Shown here one piece after another: positions 8,686 to 17,331 of a stretch of DNA of 64,000 nt (position 1 is its first letter; the number at the start of each line of letters is the position of its first letter). The DNA comes from a virus. The translations under genes and the position numbers were made by a program. The notes beneath the pieces are model-generated. The model was given only the letters and a program-made list of their open reading frames with translations. It was not told where the DNA came from and searched no databases. The DNA lies in the IMG/VR virus record IMGVR_UViG_3300008459_011050, positions 114,053-178,052 of that record; one strand, given 5' to 3'.

Positions 8686-11600
8686 TGAAAAGTAGTGCAA
8701 TATTAAGAACTAATGTGGGATTGACTACTAACGTGAAGTTAGTAGTTAGAAGTAACTATGGTCTTTATTTGGATTCTATTGTTTCTTCACCAGAATTATC
8801 CGAAAACAGATTCAAGAAATTCCAGATAGATAAGGACACATTTTGGGAGGATATAGTTCCAGTCTTTTTTCAAAAGACTCCTGTTGATTTAGCATACAAA
8901 ATAAAATATGATGGTGATGTAGATAAGATGTCTACCGATTTTACTAGCCAATTTGATGACTTATATCAATATGGGGCTAGAAATATTGTAGATAATAAAT
9001 TTTATAGTGAGGAATTCGAATATTTTGCTCCACTATACATAAGTAAAAATAGTCTACCTAAAAATTTCATCATATTCCGTGTTGATGGTCCTGGTATTAT
9101 AAACCTAACCAAGGATAATTTTAGATCAGAGATTCTGAATAAATTAAAAGTAGTAAAAAACTACGATTTAACACAAAAAAGTTATTTGGGTCAATGGATT
9201 AATAATAACATTACAAATAATAGATTTTATCCCAATAATAGTTTATACATTGATTTCAGAAGACTTGAGTTTTCTACTTGGCGTGGTATAGATTATGAAA
9301 AGGGTGGGTATACCGAAAAAAACTTTCTTCTTGATAGTACACTTGAGTTTGAACTACCATATTATGAAATGGAAAAATTAATTTTGGAGGGTTATAAAAA
9401 TAACAAAATTGTCTTTCCAAACATCATAAACTTCAGCTTTTTATTCGATGACACACCTGCTACACCCGATTCTCTTAGAAAGTGGTCGTTGAATAGATAT
9501 TTGGGTTTCTATCTCGATGAGATGAAATTGGTAGATTCTTTTTCACCGAATAAGTTACCAACTCTGAAATCGGATGTTAAAATAGATGATGAGAACATCC
9601 TTTCTAGTCCTAGTAGTCAATCCCCATTTCTAAATGAATGGGAAGTCAATGATTACCCATTCATAGAGGTAGATGGTGTTTACTATAGGTTGGAAAAATT
9701 CGAACAAGTCACATCGTCCGTAATTCAAAGAGTACAGAACACAAGAAATACCTACGAAGAACGCAGGGCTAGTAGTAATGTTATAAAATATAAAGTAATT
9801 TCAGACATATCACTATCGGGTAAATCATTTTCCGACATCAATAATAAATTGATAATCATAAATTCAGACAAGACCATAGGTCTCCAAAATGGAAACACAT
9901 TTATGATTAATGACTTTGGAAATGCTGATGTGTGGTTGATTGAAATTGATAATTTTTTACACCACTTGGTATTTGAAGATGGTAAATATAGAATATTGAC
10001 TGATTATGGGTTTAGACAATCCGCTGAAAGATTTGATTATTACATAAATGGTATAAATTCTGATACATCTAAGAGCGTAAATTTAGTGACTAGTAAAGAT
10101 TATGGTCCAGTGGAATTCAAAATCTACAAATGTAAATTTACTGACATCAAGGATTTTGATACAGATATTGTTGATACTACCTATTCCAAATATGAGTATA
10201 TAAAGTCGGAAACTCTAACTGATACCGATGAGCCAAAAATGTATGTACAGGATTTGGAATCAACTAATCAACCAAAAGATTACGTTCAGTTCAAATTACA
10301 AAATAAAGTTGTTACTATACCAACATCTTCCGAATATACTGCAAATTCTGAAACTTTTAGAATAGAAGACAATAACCTCACACAATTATGGAGAAAAAAT
10401 TCTCAAAGATTGAAATGGGGGTTTGGGGGTTCTATATCATCCAATGATTATCCTTATTTACTTAATAATAGTATAATCTCCGAAGATTATAATAAATCTC
10501 CAAATACAAAAGATGTTATACTACAACGAGAAAAAAGAAATCTAGACCACTTTTATACTATTAACTCTGATAGTAATCAATATTCTCATCACACCCTTCA
10601 CATTGAAGATTGGTCTAATGATAAATTGAATATTGATTTCAAATTTGAATTGGATAAATATCTAGGTATAGGATATAATTTGGATTACTTTTCCTACTTT
10701 TTTGGTAAAAAGACTTATTTTGAGGAAGGTAAAGTTTCAAAGAGGACTGAGAAGTTTTCTTATTTTCAGAGTGGGGATGGATCAACTCCAAATATTACCC
10801 TATTCAAAGGATTGAAATTCAGTATTTCTGAAATAGATAATATAAATATAGTTGATGGTAAAATTGAAAAGATCAATTTAAGAAATTCAAACAAATTCGA
10901 AAGTTGGAGGTTTTCTGTTTTGTTGTCAAACAATTCTCACTTGATAGTTGGATCTGATACTGATCCAACCAACCCGAACGTTATTAAATCTGAGACCGCA
11001 CTCAAGTGGAGAGTTATTGATGAGTGGAAACACGATAAAGATTACTTCACCAACAGTTTGGTGTTGTACGAACAGACTTTGTACAAAAATACTGTTCATT
11101 CTAGGATAGTCGATCCGATATACAATCCAAAGAATACCACAGATTGGCAACTCTATACAAATCCAACAATATTTTACAGCCCACTTTTTGACGGAACCTC
11201 AACAAAAAATAACATGGTAGGATTTGGAGCTACAATTCCACCACTGATTTACAATGATGGTCAATATTATTTTTCAAACCCTTTTAATAGTAATGATTTT
11301 TGGAATAGTTCTTTTACATATTCGGATTTTGATGTGGTGACTTACAAAAATAAAAATTGGGTATCCCTTACATCTAGCAATATAACTATTCCAAGTGAAA
11401 ACTCTGGTATCAATATTGGTGGTGAATTTTTTAGTACTTGGGAAGAGACAGGTGTGTCTGTGAGATGGAATCCAGTTAGTATTTGGAAATCTGATTTTGA
11501 ATATGATGTATCTTCTTGGCAACAGAATTCTTTTGGGTTTGGTAATTATGTAATACACGATGACGTAGTTTATGGCAGCACATCGTCTCCAGTTTACGGT

Positions 11601-12740
11601 GTTCCACCACCACTTGACAATAATTGGAGAAGAATTTATAGTCTTGAACCAGATACCTCGTATTTTTATGGACCATCAATATCCAATAATAATATTATTG
11701 AGATGAATGGTAAATATTATGAGTGTGTTGGGAATAATTTTAACGGTAGTTTATCTTCTGATACTTTAATAAATTATTCTATCGATAATGGTATTTACAT
11801 AGTAATCAATGAAAAATTCAAAAATGTTCTCATAAATATTTATGTGAATGACAATACTTATTCGGAAGTAAGTGAAATCTCACAAAGTGTGTGGGATGTG
11901 ACAAGTAACAATGTCAAAAACACCAATAGGGATGATATTTACACTACTATATTTTCTAAGTTGTCCACGAATAATTTCATGAACTGTCTGAATGATTTGT
12001 CTAATAAATTTGGATTTAGTGACAACGTGAAATATGTTGTCGTGGGAGAAAGTGGTACAAAGTTGTATGATTTCAATAATCTAAAATCAGTTGTAAATTT
12101 ACCATATCTATTGACATGCTCTGGACCAGATGAGTTATTAGTAAGAACTCGTTCCAACATATATCAACCAATTACACTAAAGGGATCTGAAATTAAATCT
12201 AAAAGAATATTAAATGATTCGAATATAGAAAATTTATCCGAATTGAATTATTTTAATGAAATGCACTTAGCTTCCAAAATTTCAAAAAATGTTGAAAGTC
12301 CAATAATATTACCCAATTATAGTGGATTGAAAAATCAAATTTATTACAGACTTTATAGATTTTCAGGATACTATGGTCCAATTTTGAGAAACATAGAACT
12401 CTTTGACTCACCTAGTCTGACTCAAAGCGAAACAAATTATAGATTTGACACAGAATTAACGAATTTTGGCATCGTCAAGGAAAGAATAGTTTCAAAGGTT
12501 AATAGGAAATCTAATTTATTGAGATTTGCTAATCAAACTAACTTAAAATCAATATATCCCATGATAGATGAATTTGGGTATCATACTGTTGATTATTTTA
12601 TGTTTAAGTCTACTTGGGACCTTAATTATCACATTGAAACACAAGATTATGTTCCTGAATTACAGACAACACAATTAAAGCCAAATAACCAAGATCTAAG
12701 TTCAAAGGAATTCAGAAATAATAACTCAAAATTACTATAA
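8685..12740 (+). CDS. Giant virion protein with CBM5/12-like modules (baseplate or fibre candidate)
   Basis: 1351 residues, unrecognised as a whole. About 775-985 holds three short modules of the W...Y..GDVVYY...Y pattern typical of CBM5/12 (chitin-binding type 3) folds found in phage tails: WKHDKDYFTNSLVLYEQTLY near 780, FTYSDFDVVTYKNKNWVSL near 875, and FGFGNYVIHDDVVYGS near 945, each followed by a Pro and a Trp. These may bind host glycans; that is inference. The rest is Asn/Ser/Tyr-rich beta sequence without signal peptide. The gene is coupled to 5482 by a TAATG overlap, and the 229-residue gene follows after 3 bases, so the block is one transcription unit. Confidence 0.7.
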   Translation: MKSSAILRTNVGLTTNVKLVVRSNYGLYLDSIVSSPELSENRFKKFQIDKDTFWEDIVPVFFQKTPVDLAYKIKYDGDVDKMSTDFTSQFDDLYQYGARNIVDNKFYSEEFEYFAPLYISKNSLPKNFIIFRVDGPGIINLTKDNFRSEILNKLKVVKNYDLTQKSYLGQWINNNITNNRFYPNNSLYIDFRRLEFSTWRGIDYEKGGYTEKNFLLDSTLEFELPYYEMEKLILEGYKNNKIVFPNIINFSFLFDDTPATPDSLRKWSLNRYLGFYLDEMKLVDSFSPNKLPTLKSDVKIDDENILSSPSSQSPFLNEWEVNDYPFIEVDGVYYRLEKFEQVTSSVIQRVQNTRNTYEERRASSNVIKYKVISDISLSGKSFSDINNKLIIINSDKTIGLQNGNTFMINDFGNADVWLIEIDNFLHHLVFEDGKYRILTDYGFRQSAERFDYYINGINSDTSKSVNLVTSKDYGPVEFKIYKCKFTDIKDFDTDIVDTTYSKYEYIKSETLTDTDEPKMYVQDLESTNQPKDYVQFKLQNKVVTIPTSSEYTANSETFRIEDNNLTQLWRKNSQRLKWGFGGSISSNDYPYLLNNSIISEDYNKSPNTKDVILQREKRNLDHFYTINSDSNQYSHHTLHIEDWSNDKLNIDFKFELDKYLGIGYNLDYFSYFFGKKTYFEEGKVSKRTEKFSYFQSGDGSTPNITLFKGLKFSISEIDNINIVDGKIEKINLRNSNKFESWRFSVLLSNNSHLIVGSDTDPTNPNVIKSETALKWRVIDEWKHDKDYFTNSLVLYEQTLYKNTVHSRIVDPIYNPKNTTDWQLYTNPTIFYSPLFDGTSTKNNMVGFGATIPPLIYNDGQYYFSNPFNSNDFWNSSFTYSDFDVVTYKNKNWVSLTSSNITIPSENSGINIGGEFFSTWEETGVSVRWNPVSIWKSDFEYDVSSWQQNSFGFGNYVIHDDVVYGSTSSPVYGVPPPLDNNWRRIYSLEPDTSYFYGPSISNNNIIEMNGKYYECVGNNFNGSLSSDTLINYSIDNGIYIVINEKFKNVLINIYVNDNTYSEVSEISQSVWDVTSNNVKNTNRDDIYTTIFSKLSTNNFMNCLNDLSNKFGFSDNVKYVVVGESGTKLYDFNNLKSVVNLPYLLTCSGPDELLVRTRSNIYQPITLKGSEIKSKRILNDSNIENLSELNYFNEMHLASKISKNVESPIILPNYSGLKNQIYYRLYRFSGYYGPILRNIELFDSPSLTQSETNYRFDTELTNFGIVKERIVSKVNRKSNLLRFANQTNLKSIYPMIDEFGYHTVDYFMFKSTWDLNYHIETQDYVPELQTTQLKPNNQDLSSKEFRNNNSKLL

Positions 12741-12743
12741 TAT

Positions 12744-13433
12744 ATGAGAAGAACTTTTATAAGTCCGGAATTCAAATATGTTTCTGTATACGGAACACTA
12801 AATATGGAGGAAGAAAGTTCTTTTTTTGGATCCAAAATGCTCGAAATAGAAGATTTAATTACCATCGGTAATGAAAGTATATTATTCTATCAAAATGAAA
12901 AGGGGGAACAAATAGACTTTGAAAAGGAATATGATGCACCACCTATCATATATAATTCCAATGCAGACAAACAAAAATTACATACTTTGGTATTGGATGA
13001 ATTTCAAACACAAATAGAAAAGAATAATTATACTAAATGGAAACTCACAATAAGTATACGGTCACTTTTGAAAAATTACCTATTCGCTACTTTAAAAAAA
13101 TATAGAACTTTTGAGGGAGTATCCAATGAAATGACCTATAACAGAAATGTTGATTTTTCAATAAATGAGTATATACAGAGGAATGTAATAAATAGGTACA
13201 AGTTTACAGGTGTGGATTTATATTTAGTACCCGTTGATTTATTGACTATAGGAAGCCTTAAATATCAGAATATTTGGGACCGAGAAATCTCACAGGATCA
13301 ATACAAATTTACAAAATTTTCTACAGTGACTGACTTCAAATTTGAAGACATACAAATTTTCTTTGCTCAAAATTTTTCAGCTAGTCAGTACGCGTTCAGA
13401 TATTATTTCAATCTTAAATTTGAAAAATTATGA
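12744..13433 (+). CDS. Unknown protein of virion operon 1
   Basis: 229 residues, no family recognised. Mixed alpha/beta composition, acidic N-terminal half, aromatic-rich C-terminus (QYAFRYYFNLKFEKL). It starts three bases after the stop of the 1351-residue virion protein and its TGA overlaps the ATG of the next gene, so it is translated with the tail block. A minor tail or baseplate component is the simplest reading, without direct evidence. Confidence 0.65.
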   Translation: MRRTFISPEFKYVSVYGTLNMEEESSFFGSKMLEIEDLITIGNESILFYQNEKGEQIDFEKEYDAPPIIYNSNADKQKLHTLVLDEFQTQIEKNNYTKWKLTISIRSLLKNYLFATLKKYRTFEGVSNEMTYNRNVDFSINEYIQRNVINRYKFTGVDLYLVPVDLLTIGSLKYQNIWDREISQDQYKFTKFSTVTDFKFEDIQIFFAQNFSASQYAFRYYFNLKFEKL

Positions 13434-13831
13434 TGGAGAAGAAGGATTTATCTAAATATGAAAAAAACTTGGTTTGTTTTCTGAGACTTTTTCAGAATAG
13501 ACCTTTTCACTTGGCTAAATATTTATCAGATAATGATTGTTTTAGAGATGATTTCATAAAAAATATTACTGAAAGTAAAAAGTTAGGTGATTTAAGTCAA
13601 AAATACGATTTGGGTGAATTGCCAAATGTTTATTTTATGAACTTCAAGGAGATGTTAAAATTTTTTGAAAATATTTCACAAGATTATAAGATAGAAGGTA
13701 TGGATAATGAGAAAGTCCAAGAAGAACTTAATTCAAAATTAAATGAATTTATTAAATTGGAGAAGTACGAAGATGCGATTAAGATAAGAGATTTCATGAT
13801 ACAAAATAATATCAAAAGAAAAGAGTTTTAA
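13430..13831 (+). CDS. Small protein with C-terminal UVR-like motif
   Basis: 133 residues. The last 40 (EELNSKLNEFIKLEKYEDAIKIRD...) match the UVR helical hairpin known from UvrB, UvrC and ClpC adaptors, with the hallmark kyEdAikiRD. The N-terminal part (LVCFLRLFQNRPFHLAKYL) is unrecognised. UVR motifs mediate protein-protein contacts, so this may be an adaptor. It is the last gene of virion operon 1, coupled to the preceding gene by an ATGA overlap. Two start codons occur in tandem (MM); the first is taken. Presence of a UVR motif in a tail operon is unusual. Confidence 0.7.
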   Translation: MMEKKDLSKYEKNLVCFLRLFQNRPFHLAKYLSDNDCFRDDFIKNITESKKLGDLSQKYDLGELPNVYFMNFKEMLKFFENISQDYKIEGMDNEKVQEELNSKLNEFIKLEKYEDAIKIRDFMIQNNIKRKEF

Positions 13832-13844
13832 TTATAAACTTGTT

Positions 13845-13873
13845 ACTATTTTTATAATAAAAAAATAGTTTTA
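13845..13873 (+). terminator. Weak A/T-only hairpin, possible terminator or attenuator
   Basis: ACTATTTTT pairs with AAAAATAGT across a short A/T loop and is followed by TTTT, between the UVR gene and the S1 gene. With no G/C stem base other than one pair it would be a poor terminator. Listed as possible only. Confidence 0.3.
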
Positions 13874-13885
13874 AACAAAAAAATT

Positions 13886-14971
13886 ATGGCAAAAAAAAAT
13901 TATGGTGATCTCCGAACCTTACACGGAGACCTTTTCCAAAACACATCAAATGACATACAAACTGATAATGGTTTATTATCAAATGATGAATTAAAAATGT
14001 TGTATGATCAATATGATGTAAATACCCCAACCATCGGAGAAGTTGTAAACGTGACTTATGTCGGATATTCCGCAGCTGGATATAATTTCGATGGTGGTTA
14101 TAAAGATTTCGTCCGGGTTGAAGATAGACCCAATGAATCGAAATATCTTCAAAACATCGAAATTGGTGATAGTATAGATATTTTCATAGTCAATATTGAT
14201 GAGGATAACTACCACATCAGGGGTAGTCTTGTTGAACTTTATGAAAACAGAGCTAGAGAAATCCTCACCCAATTAGAAGAAGGCACTTCAGTTTTAGCTT
14301 ATATTAAGGAAATGACACCAGCTGGATACAATGTCGACCTACATTTTGAGGGAGTGACTTTGGCTGGATTTATGCCAAACACACTAGCTGGTATAAATAA
14401 ATTATATAATCCCGAATCAATTGTCAATACATCCTTTGAAGTAATGATTGAATCATATTCTAATGAGGAAGGTACCTACATCGTTAGTAGAAGAAAATAC
14501 CTACAATCATTAATTCCAAATGCCATCAGGTCTTTGGAATCCGGTAAAATTTACCTCGGTAATGTCACTGGTACTACAGAATTTGGTGTTTTTGTAGAGT
14601 TTAACGAATGTTTGACTGGTATGATTCACAAAACAAATATGTCACCAGAGTGGTCAAATAAAATTAGTCAAATCACACCAGGATCGAGAATTGAATTTTA
14701 TATAAAAGAGATTATTCGTGATAAAATTATTCTAACCCAAATATTAAGGGAAACCCTTTGGGACACAATAAAAATTGGTCAAACATTTGATGGTAAAATA
14801 AAAGATATAAAACCATTTGGAGCACTTATCAGTTTGGATGATGAAACGAATGGTCTAATACATACTTCTGAAATTGAAAAATCCAATCAAAAGTTGACGG
14901 CTGGTAATACAGTAAAAGTAAAAGTGATTGCTGTCGATAGGATGAATAGAAAAATATTCCTTAGTCTATAA
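13886..14971 (+). CDS. Ribosomal protein S1-like RNA-binding protein with four S1 domains
   Basis: 361 residues. Four OB-fold S1 repeats can be laid out at about 49-115, 132-203, 220-285 and 298-361. The third and fourth are the most canonical: GKIYLGNVTGTTEFGVFVEF, TGMIHKTNMS, then GQTFDGKIKDIKPFGALISL, NGLIHTSEIE and VKVKVIAVDRMNRKIFLSL. Cellular S1 in Gram-negative bacteria has six domains and about 550-600 residues, so this is a shortened version. S1 brings mRNA to the 30S subunit, which matters where Shine-Dalgarno pairing is little used, as in Bacteroidota. It could favour phage messages or replace host S1; that is inference. A strong bidirectional terminator follows the stop. Confidence 0.9.
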   Translation: MAKKNYGDLRTLHGDLFQNTSNDIQTDNGLLSNDELKMLYDQYDVNTPTIGEVVNVTYVGYSAAGYNFDGGYKDFVRVEDRPNESKYLQNIEIGDSIDIFIVNIDEDNYHIRGSLVELYENRAREILTQLEEGTSVLAYIKEMTPAGYNVDLHFEGVTLAGFMPNTLAGINKLYNPESIVNTSFEVMIESYSNEEGTYIVSRRKYLQSLIPNAIRSLESGKIYLGNVTGTTEFGVFVEFNECLTGMIHKTNMSPEWSNKISQITPGSRIEFYIKEIIRDKIILTQILRETLWDTIKIGQTFDGKIKDIKPFGALISLDDETNGLIHTSEIEKSNQKLTAGNTVKVKVIAVDRMNRKIFLSL

Positions 14972-14973
14972 TA

Positions 14974-15003
14974 AAAAGGGGGGTCATTGACCCCCCTTTT
15001 TTA
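14974..15003. terminator. Bidirectional rho-independent terminator
   Basis: A perfect stem AAAAGGGGGGTC/GACCCCCCTTTT with loop ATT is flanked by A-run and T-run, so it works on both strands. It sits between the convergent S1 gene (stop at 14971) and the minus-strand gene ending at 15001. It is the most GC-rich terminator in the window. Confidence 0.95.
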
Positions 15004-15744
15004 TTTCAATATTTGTAAGAATTCTTCAATGGTCAGACCAATTACGGATTCAAAGTCCTCACGAACTAATTTATACTGTTTCGCTGATTTGGTGACTGCC
15101 CAATCTATAATATCCATTTGATTTCTGAATCTATCATTGGACGCGGATACAAGAAACTCAAGTAAGAGTTTTTTCTTATCATCATCTTCATAGTAGTCAA
15201 TCTTTCTTTTGTGTTTATTTACTTTCTCGGTATTCGTTGCCTCATCAAATATTTCTTTTAATCCAATATCTCTTGTTTCTTGATTAGTACATCTTCTAAA
15301 ATTCCAACTAGTGTACCAACGTTCAGATCCATCTAATTTTATTTTAATATCTGTCCAAGAAGTATAACCAGTTGAGGATTTGTGGTCATTGAACTTAACC
15401 TCCTTAACTTTGTAAGTACGGCCTCGGATTAGTGTTTTGAGAGAATCATATAGTGGTATGACATAATCACCACTTTTCAATGTCTTATCAATTTTAGTTT
15501 GCTCACGTTCATTGAGTAGAATTTGATAATCAGGACAGATCCAATTATTATTTGGGAAATCACCCCCATCCTCCATTGAAAAGTTTTGAAGTGGGAATGT
15601 TTGGATAGATCTATCGGTAAGATAAATTCTAATAATTGGTCTGAAGTATGGGGAACTTTTAGAATTTAAATTGTTGTAATTCGCAATTTTATAGTCACCC
15701 CCCTTGACTAATTTTGATGTTGGTTTTATACAGATTGCCTTCAT
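15001..15744 (-). CDS. Unknown protein with two SH3/KOW-like modules
   Basis: 247 residues, no family recognised. Two short beta-barrel-like segments resemble each other: SKLVKGGDYKIANY near residue 10 and KTLIRGRTYKVKEV near residue 110, each a hydrophobic-KGG/RGR-Y-K pattern like small SH3 or KOW folds. The C-terminal third is helical and very charged (KHKRKIDYYEDDDKKKLLLEFLV). ATG at 15744, with a TATATTTG element 15 bases upstream. It converges on the S1 gene with a shared terminator. Function unknown. Confidence 0.7.
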   Translation of the reverse strand: MKAICIKPTSKLVKGGDYKIANYNNLNSKSSPYFRPIIRIYLTDRSIQTFPLQNFSMEDGGDFPNNNWICPDYQILLNEREQTKIDKTLKSGDYVIPLYDSLKTLIRGRTYKVKEVKFNDHKSSTGYTSWTDIKIKLDGSERWYTSWNFRRCTNQETRDIGLKEIFDEATNTEKVNKHKRKIDYYEDDDKKKLLLEFLVSASNDRFRNQMDIIDWAVTKSAKQYKLVREDFESVIGLTIEEFLQILK

Positions 15745-15759
15745 ATCTTAAATTATATA

Positions 15760-15767
15760 CAAATATA
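15760..15767 (-). promoter_or_regulatory. Possible class I (host-type) -7 element
   Basis: Minus strand TATATTTG matches TAnnTTTG, 15 bases before the ATG at 15744. No TTTG lies 20 bases further upstream, so this is weaker than the other class I sites. Confidence 0.3.
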
Positions 15768-15782
15768 ACAAATAAAATGAAC

Positions 15783-15792
15783 AATATATATT
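15783..15792 (+). promoter_or_regulatory. Class II promoter-like element
   Basis: AATATATATT lies about 30 bases before the ATG at 15822, followed by an A-rich leader without Shine-Dalgarno sequence. Confidence 0.4.
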
Positions 15793-15821
15793 TTTATAAA
15801 TATAAATAAAAAAAAATTTTT

Positions 15822-16127
15822 ATGAAAACAGAAAAAATTTCTGCAGAGACAAAAGAAGAAACAGTGGGTTCAGTTTCCATGGAGCCAAACAATATACAAG
15901 TTGAACTCAGTGAAGAGGAGCAAGCAAGGATGGATGAGGTTAAGTCTCTAGTTGAGGCCGAGACCCTTGATCCTACCACATCCATGAATATTTTAATAAA
16001 TGCTGTTCAGTTAGCTTTTGATTCTGAAGTTTATAACGACTTAGACCGTTACTTAATTGCTAAGTCTCTGAATTGCTTCAAATCCCACGTGGATAAGGGT
16101 GAGGATATTTTACTAAAAGTGGCTTAA
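15822..16127 (+). CDS. Small acidic protein of unknown function
   Basis: 101 residues. The N-terminal 45 residues are acidic and probably disordered (EKISAETKEETV, ELSEEEQARMDE); residues 55-100 look helical (SMNILINAVQLAFDSEVYNDLDRYLIAKSL). No family recognised. Its stop overlaps the stop of the convergent CoaE-like gene by 4 bases, and its likely terminator lies 26 bases further on, inside that opposing gene. Confidence 0.7.
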   Translation: MKTEKISAETKEETVGSVSMEPNNIQVELSEEEQARMDEVKSLVEAETLDPTTSMNILINAVQLAFDSEVYNDLDRYLIAKSLNCFKSHVDKGEDILLKVA

Positions 16128-16780
16128 TCCCATTCGATTTTATCGATGTCCGATGGATAGTGTGATTTTAAAACACTATCCATTTTTTTTGCCATAATTT
16201 TCTTATGTAGATTAAATACTTGGCTCTCGAGACCGACCACAACATCTGATTTGTGGTCCCCATTTTTATTATAATTGTTGATAACAAAGTCCGAATTACT
16301 ATTTTTTACACTTTCATCCATTTCATTTGAAAGGATTTTTTCTATTAAACTTTTACTAAAAGATGTCAAATAACCCATATCGTACTTTCTTTGATATCTT
16401 GGTCTGTAACAAGATACATTGAAATTCATCAGATTATTCATACGGCGTTCAAAAATAAAGTCAAAATAAAATATTGTATAGAAATCATTTTTGTGTTTAA
16501 TTCTAAAAAGTTCATAGGATTTTAATATATCAAGTTCTATGATGTCAAATAGTTTATCGACTTTATCATTCGAATTCAACTTATTGAAATTAAGTAATCC
16601 AAGATTATAAATATCATCGCCGAATTCTGATTTAATTTTTCTAACGTGGTTTGGTGAGAAATTCAAAAGGAATTTTGTAACTAAATTTGCGTCAAAAACT
16701 GGTACATCAAAACCTTTTAAAATTTCAGAGACTTCGACTTGACCAGAATAATAATTTCCTGTGAGACCTACTTTGTACAT
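16124..16780 (-). CDS. Dephospho-CoA kinase-like protein with degenerate P-loop
   Basis: 218 residues. The N-terminus MYKVGLTGNYYSG and the following VPVFDANLVTKFLL align with dephospho-CoA kinase (CoaE), whose start is usually IGLTGGIGSGKS and whose next motif is DAD. Here the P-loop Lys and Ser/Thr are replaced (Gln14, Val15), so phosphate binding and kinase activity are unlikely. Length is close to CoaE (about 200). The C-terminal half is divergent. It is therefore a pseudo-enzyme or a protein given a new role. A host-type promoter reads into it, with only 6 bases between TACTTTTG and the ATG. Its 3' end contains a terminator that acts on the opposite strand. Confidence 0.65.
   Translation of the reverse strand: MYKVGLTGNYYSGQVEVSEILKGFDVPVFDANLVTKFLLNFSPNHVRKIKSEFGDDIYNLGLLNFNKLNSNDKVDKLFDIIELDILKSYELFRIKHKNDFYTIFYFDFIFERRMNNLMNFNVSCYRPRYQRKYDMGYLTSFSKSLIEKILSNEMDESVKNSNSDFVINNYNKNGDHKSDVVVGLESQVFNLHKKIMAKKMDSVLKSHYPSDIDKIEWD
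16153..16190 (+). terminator. Strong rho-independent terminator embedded in the opposing CoaE-like gene
   Basis: An 11-bp perfect stem ATGGATAGTGT/ACACTATCCAT with a 9-base loop is followed by eight T on the plus strand. It ends transcripts of the gene stopping at 16127, yet lies within the coding sequence of the minus-strand CoaE-like protein. Confidence 0.85.
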
Positions 16781-16786
16781 ATATTA

Positions 16787-16818
16787 CAAAAGTAAGTGAT
16801 TTAGGTTTCATTTACAAA
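16787..16818 (-). promoter_or_regulatory. Class I host-type promoter of the CoaE-like gene
   Basis: Minus strand TTTG, 20 bases, TACTTTTG; this matches the Bacteroidota -33/-7 consensus TTTG and TAnnTTTG. The ATG follows after 6 bases, predicting a leader of about 2-3 bases. Confidence 0.75.
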
Positions 16819-16826
16819 CTTTAAAA

Positions 16827-16836
16827 AATATATATA
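16827..16836 (+). promoter_or_regulatory. Class II promoter-like element
   Basis: AATATATATA lies 20 bases before the ATG at 16857, divergent from the class I promoter of the CoaE-like gene. Confidence 0.4.
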
Positions 16837-16856
16837 CTTTAAATCGAAAAATTTCC

Positions 16857-17330
16857 ATGAAAAGTAGTAAAATATTAGAATCTTATAGGAACGGTTATTT
16901 ATTGAACGCGGAAGAACTTGATAAAGTACCCAGAGAATTTAAAATCGTTTTGATCGATTTTTTAAAAGAAAAGTATTTGGATAACAATCTTAAGAATAAA
17001 AAAAGTATTGAAAAACTCTCCGACATTTTTGGAAAAAAGATCATAAATGAACACAACACTATGAAGGTTCCTTACTTTGACGTTCTCGAAAACATAAACC
17101 TGTGTATCGAAGTTGAAATGTCTGATCAGATTGTTGAAGAGGAGGGTTCACAAAAATTTGGAGAAACTAAATTTTCACAAATTTTAGAAAGTGGTATTTC
17201 AACTTCTAATCCGATAAATAGATTTGCAATATCTGAAAAAAGTTTCAAATCTTCGTTGGAAGATTTTATTTCTATTTACACTAATGAATTTGAAGTTGTG
17301 GGAGATTCTATTAAAATAGAATTCAATTAA
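16857..17330 (+). CDS. Unknown protein upstream of the M16 peptidase
   Basis: 157 residues, no family recognised. The N-terminal half is helical and basic (FLKEKYLDNNLKNKKSIEKL), the C-terminal half mixed. The next gene, an M16-type peptidase, begins one base after the stop, so the two are co-transcribed and probably coupled. It could be a partner or substrate of that peptidase; nothing in the sequence proves it. Confidence 0.65.
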   Translation: MKSSKILESYRNGYLLNAEELDKVPREFKIVLIDFLKEKYLDNNLKNKKSIEKLSDIFGKKIINEHNTMKVPYFDVLENINLCIEVEMSDQIVEEEGSQKFGETKFSQILESGISTSNPINRFAISEKSFKSSLEDFISIYTNEFEVVGDSIKIEFN

Positions 17331-17331
17331 C

